From assembly GCF_900115805.1 (NCBI RefSeq), contig NZ_FOXU01000001.1, positions 186,001-250,000 on the forward strand: a stretch of 64,000 bases of DNA, written 5' to 3'. This document shows, one piece after another, positions 46,337 through 54,900 of the stretch (position 1 is its first letter; every line of letters starts with the position of its first letter). Source of the DNA: Psychrobacillus psychrotolerans (GTDB lineage Bacteria; Bacillota; Bacilli; Bacillales_A; Planococcaceae). Below the pieces are notes generated by a model that had not been told where the DNA came from, did no database searches, and saw nothing but the letters and a program-made list of their open reading frames with translations. Both the position numbers and the translations under genes were made by a program.

Positions 46337-48082
46337 ATGGAGAAAACTGCTATTTTTCACCGTCCCACCGATAACTTCGCTTATTTACTAGATGATCGAA
46401 CACTACAATTACGACTTAAGACAAAAAAAAATGATGTTACTTCTGTTTCGTTAATATTTGGTGATCCTTATATTTGGAGAAATGGCGAATGGCAATTTTC
46501 TAAAATGCCTATGAACTTAGTTGGAAACGATGGTTTACATGATTATTGGGAAACTGAAGCATTTGCAGCAACCAAACGGTTACGCTACGGCTTTCAGTTA
46601 ACTTCTTTAACGGAGGAAACAATATATACAGAAAAAGGTTTTTTTGACAGTATACCAACTGACAGTGATTATTATTTTTGTTTTCCATATTTACATGAGA
46701 ATGAACTGTTCCAAGCGCCCCAGTGGGTAAAAGGCACTGTTTGGTATCAAATATTCCCAGAACGTTTTGGCAACGGAAATCCTTCTATTAATCCCAAAAA
46801 CACAAAAGCTTGGGGCAGTGAACCCCCTGCAGTTAATAACTTCTTTGGTGGTGACTTCGACGGCGTAACAGCACATTTAGACCACCTCACGGATATAGGG
46901 GTAAATGGTATTTATTTTACTCCAGTATTCGAAGCCTCCTCCAATCATAAATACGATACGATTGACTATATGGAGATAGATCCTCAATTTGGGGATGCAG
47001 ATGCATTAAAAGAACTAATAACACAATGCCATAGCCGCGGCATTAAGGTAATGCTAGATGCCGTATTTAATCATAGCGGTTATTACTTCCCTCCCTTCCA
47101 GGATGTCCTAAAGAACGGAGAAAGCTCACCTTATAAAGATTGGTTCCACATCCATAGCTTCCCCGTTCTAGGAGGAGAAAAGCCAAACTATGAGGCTTTT
47201 GGTTTTGTAGATTCTATGCCCAAGCTGAATACTGCTAATCCAGAAGTTAAAAAATACTTACTGGAAGTAGGTACCTATTGGATCAATGAATTTGATATTG
47301 ACGGTTGGAGACTTGATGTTGCAAACGAAGTAGACCAACCTTTCTGGCGCGAGTTTAGAAAAACTGTTAAAGAAGCAAAACCGGATGTTTATATTCTTGG
47401 AGAAATATGGCATGATTCAATGCCATGGCTTAGAGGAGATCAATTTGATGCGGTGATGAATTATCCCTTTAAAACAAATGTATTAAATCTTCTGGCAAAA
47501 AACAGCATTAATTCAAAACAATTTGCAGAGAATATGAGTAAGGTATACTACAGTTACCCGAAAACTGTGTTTGATTTCACTTTTAATCTTGTTGGTAGCC
47601 ATGATACTGCTAGAATTCTTACAGAATGTAATGATAATATTAATATAACGAAACAAGTATTTACTATTCTTTTAACCTTTATGGGAACTCCATGCATCTA
47701 TTACGGCGATGAAATAGGACTTACAGGTGGCCAAGATCCCGGCTGTCGTGAATGTATGGACTGGGATGAAAATAATCACCAGCTAGAGTTAAAAAATCAT
47801 ATCCAAACGCTGATAGCACTACGAACTAAAGAAAAACTACTTGCCAATGAAGGCTCCATAACATTCGTACATCCTACGGAGGCAAATGGTATATTTGGGT
47901 ATAAAAAGCACAACGCTACCAAAACAATTATCGTCTTACTTAATCCTAGTTCCGATGAGCAGCAATATGCACTGGATCGGGACCAAAAATATAACATACT
48001 GTATAGTTCTGGGTTATTAATAGAAGGGTCTAATGTCAGTATTTCTACAGAAGGATTTGGAATTATCGAATATAACCTCTAA
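46337..48082 (+). CDS. nplT: Neopullulanase/cyclomaltodextrinase (maltogenic amylase)
   Basis: 581 residues. An N-terminal CBM34-type domain (about 1-125) is followed by a GH13 subfamily 20 catalytic domain with DAVFNH, GWRLDVANE (nucleophile Asp), GEIWH (acid/base Glu) and LVGSHD. AAAGGAG before ATG. No signal peptide, so it is cytoplasmic and hydrolyses imported cyclic and linear maltodextrins to maltose, which MalL then splits. Divergent from malE, in the position of yvdF next to mdxE in B. subtilis. Confidence 0.93.
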   Translation: MEKTAIFHRPTDNFAYLLDDRTLQLRLKTKKNDVTSVSLIFGDPYIWRNGEWQFSKMPMNLVGNDGLHDYWETEAFAATKRLRYGFQLTSLTEETIYTEKGFFDSIPTDSDYYFCFPYLHENELFQAPQWVKGTVWYQIFPERFGNGNPSINPKNTKAWGSEPPAVNNFFGGDFDGVTAHLDHLTDIGVNGIYFTPVFEASSNHKYDTIDYMEIDPQFGDADALKELITQCHSRGIKVMLDAVFNHSGYYFPPFQDVLKNGESSPYKDWFHIHSFPVLGGEKPNYEAFGFVDSMPKLNTANPEVKKYLLEVGTYWINEFDIDGWRLDVANEVDQPFWREFRKTVKEAKPDVYILGEIWHDSMPWLRGDQFDAVMNYPFKTNVLNLLAKNSINSKQFAENMSKVYYSYPKTVFDFTFNLVGSHDTARILTECNDNINITKQVFTILLTFMGTPCIYYGDEIGLTGGQDPGCRECMDWDENNHQLELKNHIQTLIALRTKEKLLANEGSITFVHPTEANGIFGYKKHNATKTIIVLLNPSSDEQQYALDRDQKYNILYSSGLLIEGSNVSISTEGFGIIEYNL

Positions 48083-48126
48083 AAAAACAAAAGCATAAGT
48101 GCCTATGTCTTTCCCGGCGAACACTA

Positions 48127-48163
48127 AAAAGCAATAAAGGCATAATTTGCCTTTATTGCTTTT
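48127..48163 (+). terminator. Terminator of nplT
   Basis: Perfect 16-base-pair stem (48127-48142 with 48148-48163) with A/T ends. Confidence 0.9.
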
Positions 48164-48322
48164 CTAAGGTTATTCGTGGGTTCAGGAGCTGAAGACATAA
48201 GGAAAAATGGGCAAAAATGACACCCCCATGACTACTGATCAATTTCAGGGATGCTAGTTGGATGTGACGAAACTCATGACTAACTGGTACCCATTATTTT
48301 AGAATAATTTTTAATTAATTCT

Positions 48323-48350
48323 AGTTTACATAATATTATTATAAATACCA
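48323..48350. other. dif-like site 3
   Basis: AGTTTACATAA (48323-48333), TATTAT (48334-48339), TATAAATACCA. 24 bases (48322-48345) are identical to site 2 and in the same orientation, 10,404 bases apart. The tyrosine recombinase gene ends 23 bases to the right. Confidence 0.65.
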
Positions 48351-48373
48351 AAAATAGATTGGAAAATTTATCC

Positions 48374-49354
48374 TCATTCTACAGTAGTATGTTTTGCTTG
48401 TTGAAGGAAGTTGAATGGGTTATTCTCCATTACATTTTGTATTTCTTTGTCTTCTACATGCGTATAAATCTGAGTAGTGGAAACGCTCGTATGACCTAGT
48501 ATTTGCTGAAGACTTCTAATATCTGCTCCATTTTTGTACATGATTGTTGCGGAAGTATGCCTTAACTTATGAGGCGTTATACTTCCTTTGTTTAACCCTG
48601 ATGCCACGTTGATTTGTTTCACTATTTTAGCTACCGTTTGTCGAGTGAGTCGTGTGCCTTTTTGAGAAAGAAACAAGGAGTTATTTGTACTCGCGCCTTT
48701 TATGTATTGTCTTTCTTTTTCTTTATAATGTTGGATGGATTGGAGACAAGTAGAGTTCAAGAATACCGTTCTTTCTTTATTTCCCTTCCCCACAACATGT
48801 AATACATTTCCTTGTATGGAGTTTATATTTAAGCTACATAATTCGGAAACACGAATTCCTAAGTTTAAGAAAAACATAATAATACTATAGTTACGATAAT
48901 AATGGCTCGTTTTCTTTATACCAGTGATGAACTGTATTGCCTCATGCTGATCCAAATAGATCGGTGTTTTTTTTGCTATCTTAGGTGATTCTAGCTCTTC
49001 TGCAGGATTATAATCTAATAATCTTCTTTTCCCTTTTAGGTATTTAAAAAACGATTTAATAGTTGCTGCTTTGCGAGCTCTTGATGCGGCACTATTTTGG
49101 CGCTGTACTTCACAATACTCCTGGAAAAGGTAGATATCTTCGAGCGTTATCTTTTGGATAAATTCAGGATCCACTTCCTTAATACTAATGCTTTGTATCT
49201 CGGTTATTGGCACATCATTTTCAACTGCTAATAAAAATCGGAAAAACAAAGTTAAATCATATTCATATTCTTTTCTCGTTCGTATTGATTTGCCTTTAAT
49301 AGTCGTTAAATACACTAAAAAATCTTTCATAATTTTAGGTAATTCCTTTTGCAT
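48374..49354 (-). CDS. Tyrosine recombinase (Xer-like)
   Basis: 326 residues from the ATG at 49354, which has GAGGAAG upstream; a longer frame to 49402 crosses the neighbouring terminator. All catalytic residues are present: Arg168 (LGIRVSEL), Lys190 (GKGNKER), His262 and Arg265 (HKLRHT), His288 (LGHTS) and the nucleophile Tyr297 (TTQIYTH). The N-terminal SAM-like domain (1-115) is as in XerC/XerD. It is larger than XerC/XerD (about 300) and not of the XerS type. Its 3' end abuts dif-like site 3, which suggests that this site is its target. Confidence 0.9.
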   Translation of the reverse strand: MQKELPKIMKDFLVYLTTIKGKSIRTRKEYEYDLTLFFRFLLAVENDVPITEIQSISIKEVDPEFIQKITLEDIYLFQEYCEVQRQNSAASRARKAATIKSFFKYLKGKRRLLDYNPAEELESPKIAKKTPIYLDQHEAIQFITGIKKTSHYYRNYSIIMFFLNLGIRVSELCSLNINSIQGNVLHVVGKGNKERTVFLNSTCLQSIQHYKEKERQYIKGASTNNSLFLSQKGTRLTRQTVAKIVKQINVASGLNKGSITPHKLRHTSATIMYKNGADIRSLQQILGHTSVSTTQIYTHVEDKEIQNVMENNPFNFLQQAKHTTVE

Positions 49355-49391
49355 CAAACCACTTCCTCTACTACTTATATTACCACAAAAA

Positions 49392-49421
49392 AAGGTTCCC
49401 AAATATGTATTTGGGAACCTT
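49392..49421 (-). terminator. Terminator of the second ger operon
   Basis: AAGGTTCCCAAATA pairs perfectly with TATTTGGGAACCTT around TG; the minus strand continues with seven T residues. It lies 131 bases beyond the gerB stop and just before the recombinase start. Confidence 0.9.
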
Positions 49422-49552
49422 ATTAAAATTCACTATGATTTCTCTTCAAAAATACATTTTCGACCATAACAATTACAAATATTAGGATGCTTCACATTAG
49501 CCCTTAGAGCCTTTTAACTTTTCATTTGCGTATGATTGGTCATAAGCTGCTT

Positions 49553-50674
49553 CTAATTTGAATTTGCATAATCTGGGTCTTTTTTGAATTTTTTCTTTCT
49601 TAAAAGAAATACAATTGTTGCTAGTAGAGGACAAAACAAACCAACTATTGTAGTGATTACGATCGCATTCTTTTCGTCAAAGATTGTTTGATATAAAATA
49701 TTAGGAAAAATGATTATTGAAAGGAATAGGACAATTGCCGCGACTGGAAAAGTTAATACTCGATATTCCTTTATATTGAGAATTTTACTCAATCCAAAAA
49801 CCCCAGCATAAAAATAAAGAGTAACCTTAAAAAATAATGCAAGAGTCCATAAAGTGGCCATTAATGCTTCTATCCGTGTTATAAAATCTCCTACATTTAT
49901 TACTTTTGCTAATGTATAGCTAGGATAAACCTGGCGTGCAGTTGTATTTGAACCTAGTACAAAAATACATAACATCGTAATCGAGACAATAACTGCTCCA
50001 CCTATTAAAGATCCTAAATAAAAATTTTTCCTGCATTTTTTAATTTCATTTACAAATGCAGGAAAGATCATGAACAATGCAATGGAATTAACCGTAGAAA
50101 CCGCTGTAAGCTTAAAAGATGAAGATAATATAGAACTTAACTTCGTCTGAAAAAAAGGCTCTAAATTCGTTACATCAATTTGAGGTGATATCGATACTGC
50201 TAATACAATAAACAAAAAGAAAAAAATGAATATGAAGATTTCAGCGGAGCGTGCAATAGTTTGTATACCTAGCCTAACTGCCATGACAACAATAATTACC
50301 AATAAAAGATTAATAAACGTAATTGGTGTCTCTGGGTACATTTGGGTAATTAAAAAGATGCTAGATTGTGCAATAAGTGCTGATGCATAAAGTAAAGTCA
50401 TAAGTACGAATAAGATAGAAATTGACTTTCCTAGAAATTTACCAAATATTTTTTCATTAATTTCAATATAGGTCAATTTAGGAAACCACAAACTAATTGT
50501 TGTAAAAAACCATATAACTACCAATCCTAATAAATTTCCAATTAATGCAGCAATCCACGCATCTTGTTTTACTGCAATTGTTAGAGTAGAAGGGATATAG
50601 AGAATACTTGATCCAACCGTAAAAAAAATAACTAACACTAAAAATTGAAACGGAGTTACTTTATCTGTCTGCAT
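49553..50674 (-). CDS. gerB: GerB family spore germination protein, second operon
   Basis: 373 residues, about ten membrane helices (PFQFLVLVIFFTVGSSILY at the start), permease-like fold of germinant receptor B subunits. The start is followed after the stop codon by an open stretch in another frame (about 49500-49552) that reads LEAAYDQSYANEKLKGSKG, so the tail may be frame-shifted. Last gene of gerA-gerC-orf-gerB. Confidence 0.92.
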   Translation of the reverse strand: MQTDKVTPFQFLVLVIFFTVGSSILYIPSTLTIAVKQDAWIAALIGNLLGLVVIWFFTTISLWFPKLTYIEINEKIFGKFLGKSISILFVLMTLLYASALIAQSSIFLITQMYPETPITFINLLLVIIVVMAVRLGIQTIARSAEIFIFIFFFLFIVLAVSISPQIDVTNLEPFFQTKLSSILSSSFKLTAVSTVNSIALFMIFPAFVNEIKKCRKNFYLGSLIGGAVIVSITMLCIFVLGSNTTARQVYPSYTLAKVINVGDFITRIEALMATLWTLALFFKVTLYFYAGVFGLSKILNIKEYRVLTFPVAAIVLFLSIIIFPNILYQTIFDEKNAIVITTIVGLFCPLLATIVFLLRKKKFKKDPDYANSN

Positions 50675-50692
50675 CCTCTATCCCTCATTTTT

Positions 50693-50920
50693 CTAATTTA
50701 TTTGGAATATACTTTGAAATAGTTTCTCCGTTTTTGAAAACAAATCAACAGGGCTAGGTATTTTAACACCAACTGCTAACAAAATTAAACAGGTAGATCC
50801 TATAAAAAGAAGTACTGAATATACTACCAATTCCTTTTTTTGTTTGTTCTTCCACATGGATGGCACGTCAAACATGGCAATGACTACAGTTATTATTAAT
50901 ATAGCTAATGTTTTCACCAT
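50693..50920 (-). CDS. Small two-helix membrane protein in ger operon
   Basis: 75 residues, two membrane segments (about 3-17 and 33-52) and an amphipathic C-terminal end (FSKTEKLFQSIFQIN). It lies between gerC and gerB with gaps of 6 and 18 bases, so it belongs to the operon. Small extra subunits (D type) of two membrane helices are known in several Bacillus ger operons; this may be one. No sequence family was recognised. Confidence 0.75.
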   Translation of the reverse strand: MVKTLAILIITVVIAMFDVPSMWKNKQKKELVVYSVLLFIGSTCLILLAVGVKIPSPVDLFSKTEKLFQSIFQIN

Positions 50921-50926
50921 ACCGCT

Positions 50927-52132
50927 CTACTCACTTGTACTTCTCCCAACTGGATTTAGAACCGACCCAAAGTGACTAATTTGTGCATCGACATCAATAT
51001 TGACCGGCATCTCAGAAAAAATTTCATCCCAATTTCCTTTTATTTTTTTCCACTTCTCAGGATTTTCTTTGTTTATAGTAGCGCCAAAACCAAAAATGTC
51101 TGTGTGATATTTTTCTTGTACTACTTTAATTGTTTCCTGAAGATCTGTTTTTACAGCTTTTTCAAATTCCTTTTCAAGCATTTTTACAGTTTCTTGCTTA
51201 GTTAAATCGATATCACAGCTAACCTCCCCTAAATTGGCCACTATATTTACTTTTAAATCTATTTCAGGATTATTACTATTTGTTTTTTTACTCTTCATCT
51301 CTGATTTATATTTTTTTATATGAATAGACACGTTTCCATTTCCACCCTCAGGGCAGGATACTATTCCAACAGTACTTTTTACTTGATTTGTTATTCCGTT
51401 ATACCCCCGACTCTCATTATCATTCAACCAACCAACTAGTTTATCTTCTTTGAAAACCGCTAACTCTTCAAATTTGATGAAAGCTTCCGGAACAATACTT
51501 TCTACATTTTGTTTACTGGAGCCCTTGCTTGAATCTCCAAGTATTTGAACACCTGTCAATACTCCTTGTTTTCCTTCTCTTTCCAAATTTGTTTTCATTT
51601 CAAAAAAGTTTACAGCAATCGTACTAGAGTAGTTTGCCTCAGAAGTATGGAGTATGTTAAAGAGGTCATTAGCAGGAACCTTTTCCAATGTAGTTTGTAT
51701 ATTTAATATTTCCCTAGCATCTGTTTCTTTAGAAACAATTAAATAAAAATCAGATCTAAGTTCCCAACCTCGAGATAAAAAATCCACTGTACCATCGATA
51801 CCTTCCTTTGCTAATTCTTCACTAATCACGACGATTCGAAGATGTCCTAAGTAGATCATCCGTGGGGCTACTAGAGTGAGTTTCCGAATTGCCTCATTTA
51901 CTGATTTTCCATTTGCCTCATAGAGTGTAACTGGCGAACTTCCAGTTCCACCTTTCGTTGATAATTCAGTTGGAATCACCACTTGAGCGGCAACATGATA
52001 TTCATCGTCTTTTTTATCAATAGATATGGCCGTTGCTATGGCTAACTCATTCAGTTCTCGTTTATCCCAACATCCCGCGAGCAATAAACTAACGAAAATA
52101 ATAGCTATGAATCGAACTATCACTCTATCCAT
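50927..52132 (-). CDS. gerC: Ger(x)C family spore germination lipoprotein, second operon
   Basis: 401 residues. Lipobox LAGC with lipid Cys22, then WDKRELNELAIATAISIDKK, the classic GerC opening, and the C-terminal domain with TDIFGFGATINKENPEKW. The start overlaps the gerA end by 8 bases. Confidence 0.94.
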   Translation of the reverse strand: MDRVIVRFIAIIFVSLLLAGCWDKRELNELAIATAISIDKKDDEYHVAAQVVIPTELSTKGGTGSSPVTLYEANGKSVNEAIRKLTLVAPRMIYLGHLRIVVISEELAKEGIDGTVDFLSRGWELRSDFYLIVSKETDAREILNIQTTLEKVPANDLFNILHTSEANYSSTIAVNFFEMKTNLEREGKQGVLTGVQILGDSSKGSSKQNVESIVPEAFIKFEELAVFKEDKLVGWLNDNESRGYNGITNQVKSTVGIVSCPEGGNGNVSIHIKKYKSEMKSKKTNSNNPEIDLKVNIVANLGEVSCDIDLTKQETVKMLEKEFEKAVKTDLQETIKVVQEKYHTDIFGFGATINKENPEKWKKIKGNWDEIFSEMPVNIDVDAQISHFGSVLNPVGRSTSE

Positions 52133-53741
52133 CTTGGGACCTCTTCGAGTGAGAGCTTTTTTTGAAATTTACTTTTGTAGCGCGCTGTCTGATTCTATTT
52201 TTCGAAATTTCAGATGGACGTGTAAGTAATTTCCAAATTGGAAAACGAACTACACTATCTTTTTGACCAGCTAAATTAAACGGAGCAAATGGCGACATAT
52301 AAGGAACACCAAAAGAACTAAGACTACACAGGTGAAGAACTAATGCAATTACCCCAATAAGGATACCGTATAATCCGAAAGAGGCTGCTATTCCCATAAA
52401 CACAAAACGTAAAATCCTCCCAGCGATGGCTATATCATATGTGGGAGGAACAAAGCTAGAAATAGCTGTTATAGAAACAACAATTACCATTGCAGCTGAA
52501 ATAATCCCAGCCTCTACTGCAGCCGTACCAATAACAAATGCACCGACTATGGACATTGCAGATCCAATAGCTCTAGGCATCCTCAATCCTGCCTCCCGCA
52601 ATATTTCAAATGTAATCTCCATAATTATAGCCTCCACAAATGCCGGAAACGGAACCCCTTCCCGCTGGGCTGCTAAACTGACCAAAAGTGCAGGTGGTAT
52701 AATTTCATGATGAAATGTGATTAGAGCAATATATAATGCAGGCACAAGTATGGATATTCCATATGCGACAAATCGGAGTAATCGTATTAAACTTGCCATC
52801 ACTGCACGTTGATAATAATCTTCTGACGACTGAAAGAACTGTACAAATAAGGCAGGTACTAGTAATACAAAAGGTGTTCCATCCACTAATATGGCAATAC
52901 GACCTTCTAACAAACCTGCAGCGACGGTGTCTGGCCGTTCTGTATTGAATACGGTAGGGAAAAGAGTGAACTGAGAGTCTTGTATAAACTCTTCAATATT
53001 CGCACTTTCCAAAATGCCATCAATATCAATACGCCCTATCCTATTAGTAACTTCATCTACTGCATCTTTTTCTGCCACTCCATTTATGTACATAATGGCT
53101 ACATTCGTTTTAGTCCGCCTGCCAACCTCCTTAGTAATCATCCACAGATTTTCATCTTTGATAATTCGACGAACAAGTGCAGTATTTAAACGTATATTTT
53201 CAGAAAACCCTTCCCTAGGTCCTCTGATAACTGTTTGCGCTGTAGGCTCCGTAACACCGCGACCTTCCCAGGATTTGTTTCCTATGATAAATCCAGTTGA
53301 AAAGCCATCAACTAAAACAATTACATCCCCAGATAAAAGCCGAGTAAATAATTGATCAAAATCACTTACTTCCGTTAATTCACCTACCGTTAATGCAAAA
53401 TCCTTTAAGGTAGTTAAAACGGCGGAATCAGAAGTTAATTCAAGGTCGATATCTGACTCTTTTATCTCCAACATTAACGTTTCCATGATAATTTGCTGCA
53501 AGGTCACTGAGTCACTTAAACCCTCTGTATAAATAATCCCTACTTTAATGTTACCCTCATTGCCAATTTTAATTTCTCGAAAGACAATGTCTGAGCTCTC
53601 GCCAACTGAACTTTTTATATGCTGTAGATTCTCTTCCAATTTTAGTCTTAATGAGTTACTCTCTGGCATACTTTTCGGCTCACTTTTACTTGGAGGTGAC
53701 GGTTGAATAACAATTTTTCGATTCTTTTTAAATAAATTCAT
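52125..53741 (-). CDS. gerA: GerA family spore germination protein, second operon
   Basis: 538 residues. Soluble N-terminal domain (GDVIVLVDGFSTGFIIGNK, VGRRTKTNVAIMYINGVAE, NTERPDTVAAGLLEGRIAIL in parts), five to six membrane helices (about 310-470), basic C-terminal tail. First gene of the operon. No convincing sigma-G promoter was found in the 120 bases upstream, in contrast to the first operon. Confidence 0.94.
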   Translation of the reverse strand: MNLFKKNRKIVIQPSPPSKSEPKSMPESNSLRLKLEENLQHIKSSVGESSDIVFREIKIGNEGNIKVGIIYTEGLSDSVTLQQIIMETLMLEIKESDIDLELTSDSAVLTTLKDFALTVGELTEVSDFDQLFTRLLSGDVIVLVDGFSTGFIIGNKSWEGRGVTEPTAQTVIRGPREGFSENIRLNTALVRRIIKDENLWMITKEVGRRTKTNVAIMYINGVAEKDAVDEVTNRIGRIDIDGILESANIEEFIQDSQFTLFPTVFNTERPDTVAAGLLEGRIAILVDGTPFVLLVPALFVQFFQSSEDYYQRAVMASLIRLLRFVAYGISILVPALYIALITFHHEIIPPALLVSLAAQREGVPFPAFVEAIIMEITFEILREAGLRMPRAIGSAMSIVGAFVIGTAAVEAGIISAAMVIVVSITAISSFVPPTYDIAIAGRILRFVFMGIAASFGLYGILIGVIALVLHLCSLSSFGVPYMSPFAPFNLAGQKDSVVRFPIWKLLTRPSEISKNRIRQRATKVNFKKSSHSKRSQDG

Positions 53742-53862
53742 ATTCTACCTCACTTTCCATTAAATAATGGTTCTTACCGAAAAGTGTTCCCTGTGATTAC
53801 TAATTTATTCAAAACTTCACTTCAACAAGAAGAAAAATACGGGATGCACCCAAATAAATACA

Positions 53863-53897
53863 AAAATGCCGAGAGTTATGATAACCCTCGGCATTTT
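53863..53897. terminator. Terminator of the yitT-like gene
   Basis: AAAATGCCGAG (53863-53873) pairs with CTCGGCATTTT (53887-53897), inner GTTA/TAAC pairs. Confidence 0.88.
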
Positions 53898-53942
53898 CTA
53901 TCAGATTTTCTCATATATAAGTTCAACTCGTAAGACTTTTAG

Positions 53943-54779
53943 CTAATGAATATTCCGAGCAAAATTACCATCTACTTCAATCGTTTGTGTAATATTAATG
54001 AATGCCTGCTCATCATGTTTTCTAACAATTTGTTTGATTTGTGCCGTTTCATAACGAGTAACGACCATCATTAAAATATACTTTTTCTCTAGCGTATAGC
54101 CACCATAACCTTCTGTCACTGTGACGCCACGATAAATGCTTGCTAACAATTCCTGACGAATTGGTTCAGCGACCGTTGTTATAATTTGCATAGTTATTTT
54201 TTCATGATTAGTATAGATTGTATCAATCGCTTTACCAGTTAAATATATAGATAATAAGGTGTAGAGTGCTATTTCCCAGTTGAATATCATTCCTGAAATT
54301 AGCACAATCACACTATTCATTCCTGTGAGTAATAGTCCAACACTAAAATTACTTGAGCGAGAAATAATAATAGCTATTATATCCATACCACCAGAAGTAC
54401 CCGAGTATTTCATAATAAGTCCTATTCCCACACCGCCTATAGCTCCGCCAAATATAGCTGATAGCAATATATTATCTGTAATTGACTCTGCTGGAATTAC
54501 ATAAAGAAATACAGATAACGATAACACACACACGAGGGTGTTAAGCGTAATTTGTTTCCCAAGCTTGTAATACCCTAATATCAAAAGAGGTACATTCATG
54601 ACAAAATTGAGTATACCTGTATCAAACGGGGTTATCAATCCTACCAAAATAGCGATCCCACTAATTCCACTACTTAAAATTTCATGCGGCACTAAAAATG
54701 CATTAAACGCAAAAGCAATTATAAAGGAGCCTACTACTACAATTAGATTTTTTAACAATAGACTGCTCCTTTCTTCCAT
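53943..54779 (-). CDS. YitT family (DUF2179) membrane protein
   Basis: 278 residues. Five membrane helices in the first 190 residues (LIVVVGSFIIAFAFNAFLVP, GGAIGGVGIGLIMKYSGTSGG in parts), then a soluble DUF2179 domain (HEKITMQIITTVAEPIRQEL, EGYGGYTLEKKYILMMVV in parts). The function of YitT/YpjC/YvjA paralogues is not settled. Monocistronic. Confidence 0.92.
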   Translation of the reverse strand: MEERSSLLLKNLIVVVGSFIIAFAFNAFLVPHEILSSGISGIAILVGLITPFDTGILNFVMNVPLLILGYYKLGKQITLNTLVCVLSLSVFLYVIPAESITDNILLSAIFGGAIGGVGIGLIMKYSGTSGGMDIIAIIISRSSNFSVGLLLTGMNSVIVLISGMIFNWEIALYTLLSIYLTGKAIDTIYTNHEKITMQIITTVAEPIRQELLASIYRGVTVTEGYGGYTLEKKYILMMVVTRYETAQIKQIVRKHDEQAFINITQTIEVDGNFARNIH

Positions 54780-54781
54780 AA

Positions 54782-54810
54782 AAAAACTCGCCCACTAAGG
54801 ACGAGTTTTT
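54782..54810 (-). terminator. Terminator after the DUF4097 gene
   Basis: AAAAACTCG pairs with CGAGTTTTT around an 11-base loop, 91 bases downstream of the DUF4097 stop codon and just upstream of the YitT start. Confidence 0.65.
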
Positions 54811-54900
54811 CTTCTACTAGAATCTTCTCTTCACAAATGATATAAGAAACAATTTAACAAAGATTAGGGTGTACGTCAATATATTGGTTTTTTTTCTTTG

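Noticed and set aside
48083-48322. Search for a further gene or repeat between nplT and dif-like site 3
   Set aside because: Only the nplT terminator is clear; the rest has no frame with a ribosome binding site and no repeat.
36464-48373. A CRISPR array or defence system inside the dif-flanked region
   Set aside because: No regularly spaced repeats, nucleases, helicases or toxin-antitoxin pair were seen; the cargo is metabolic.
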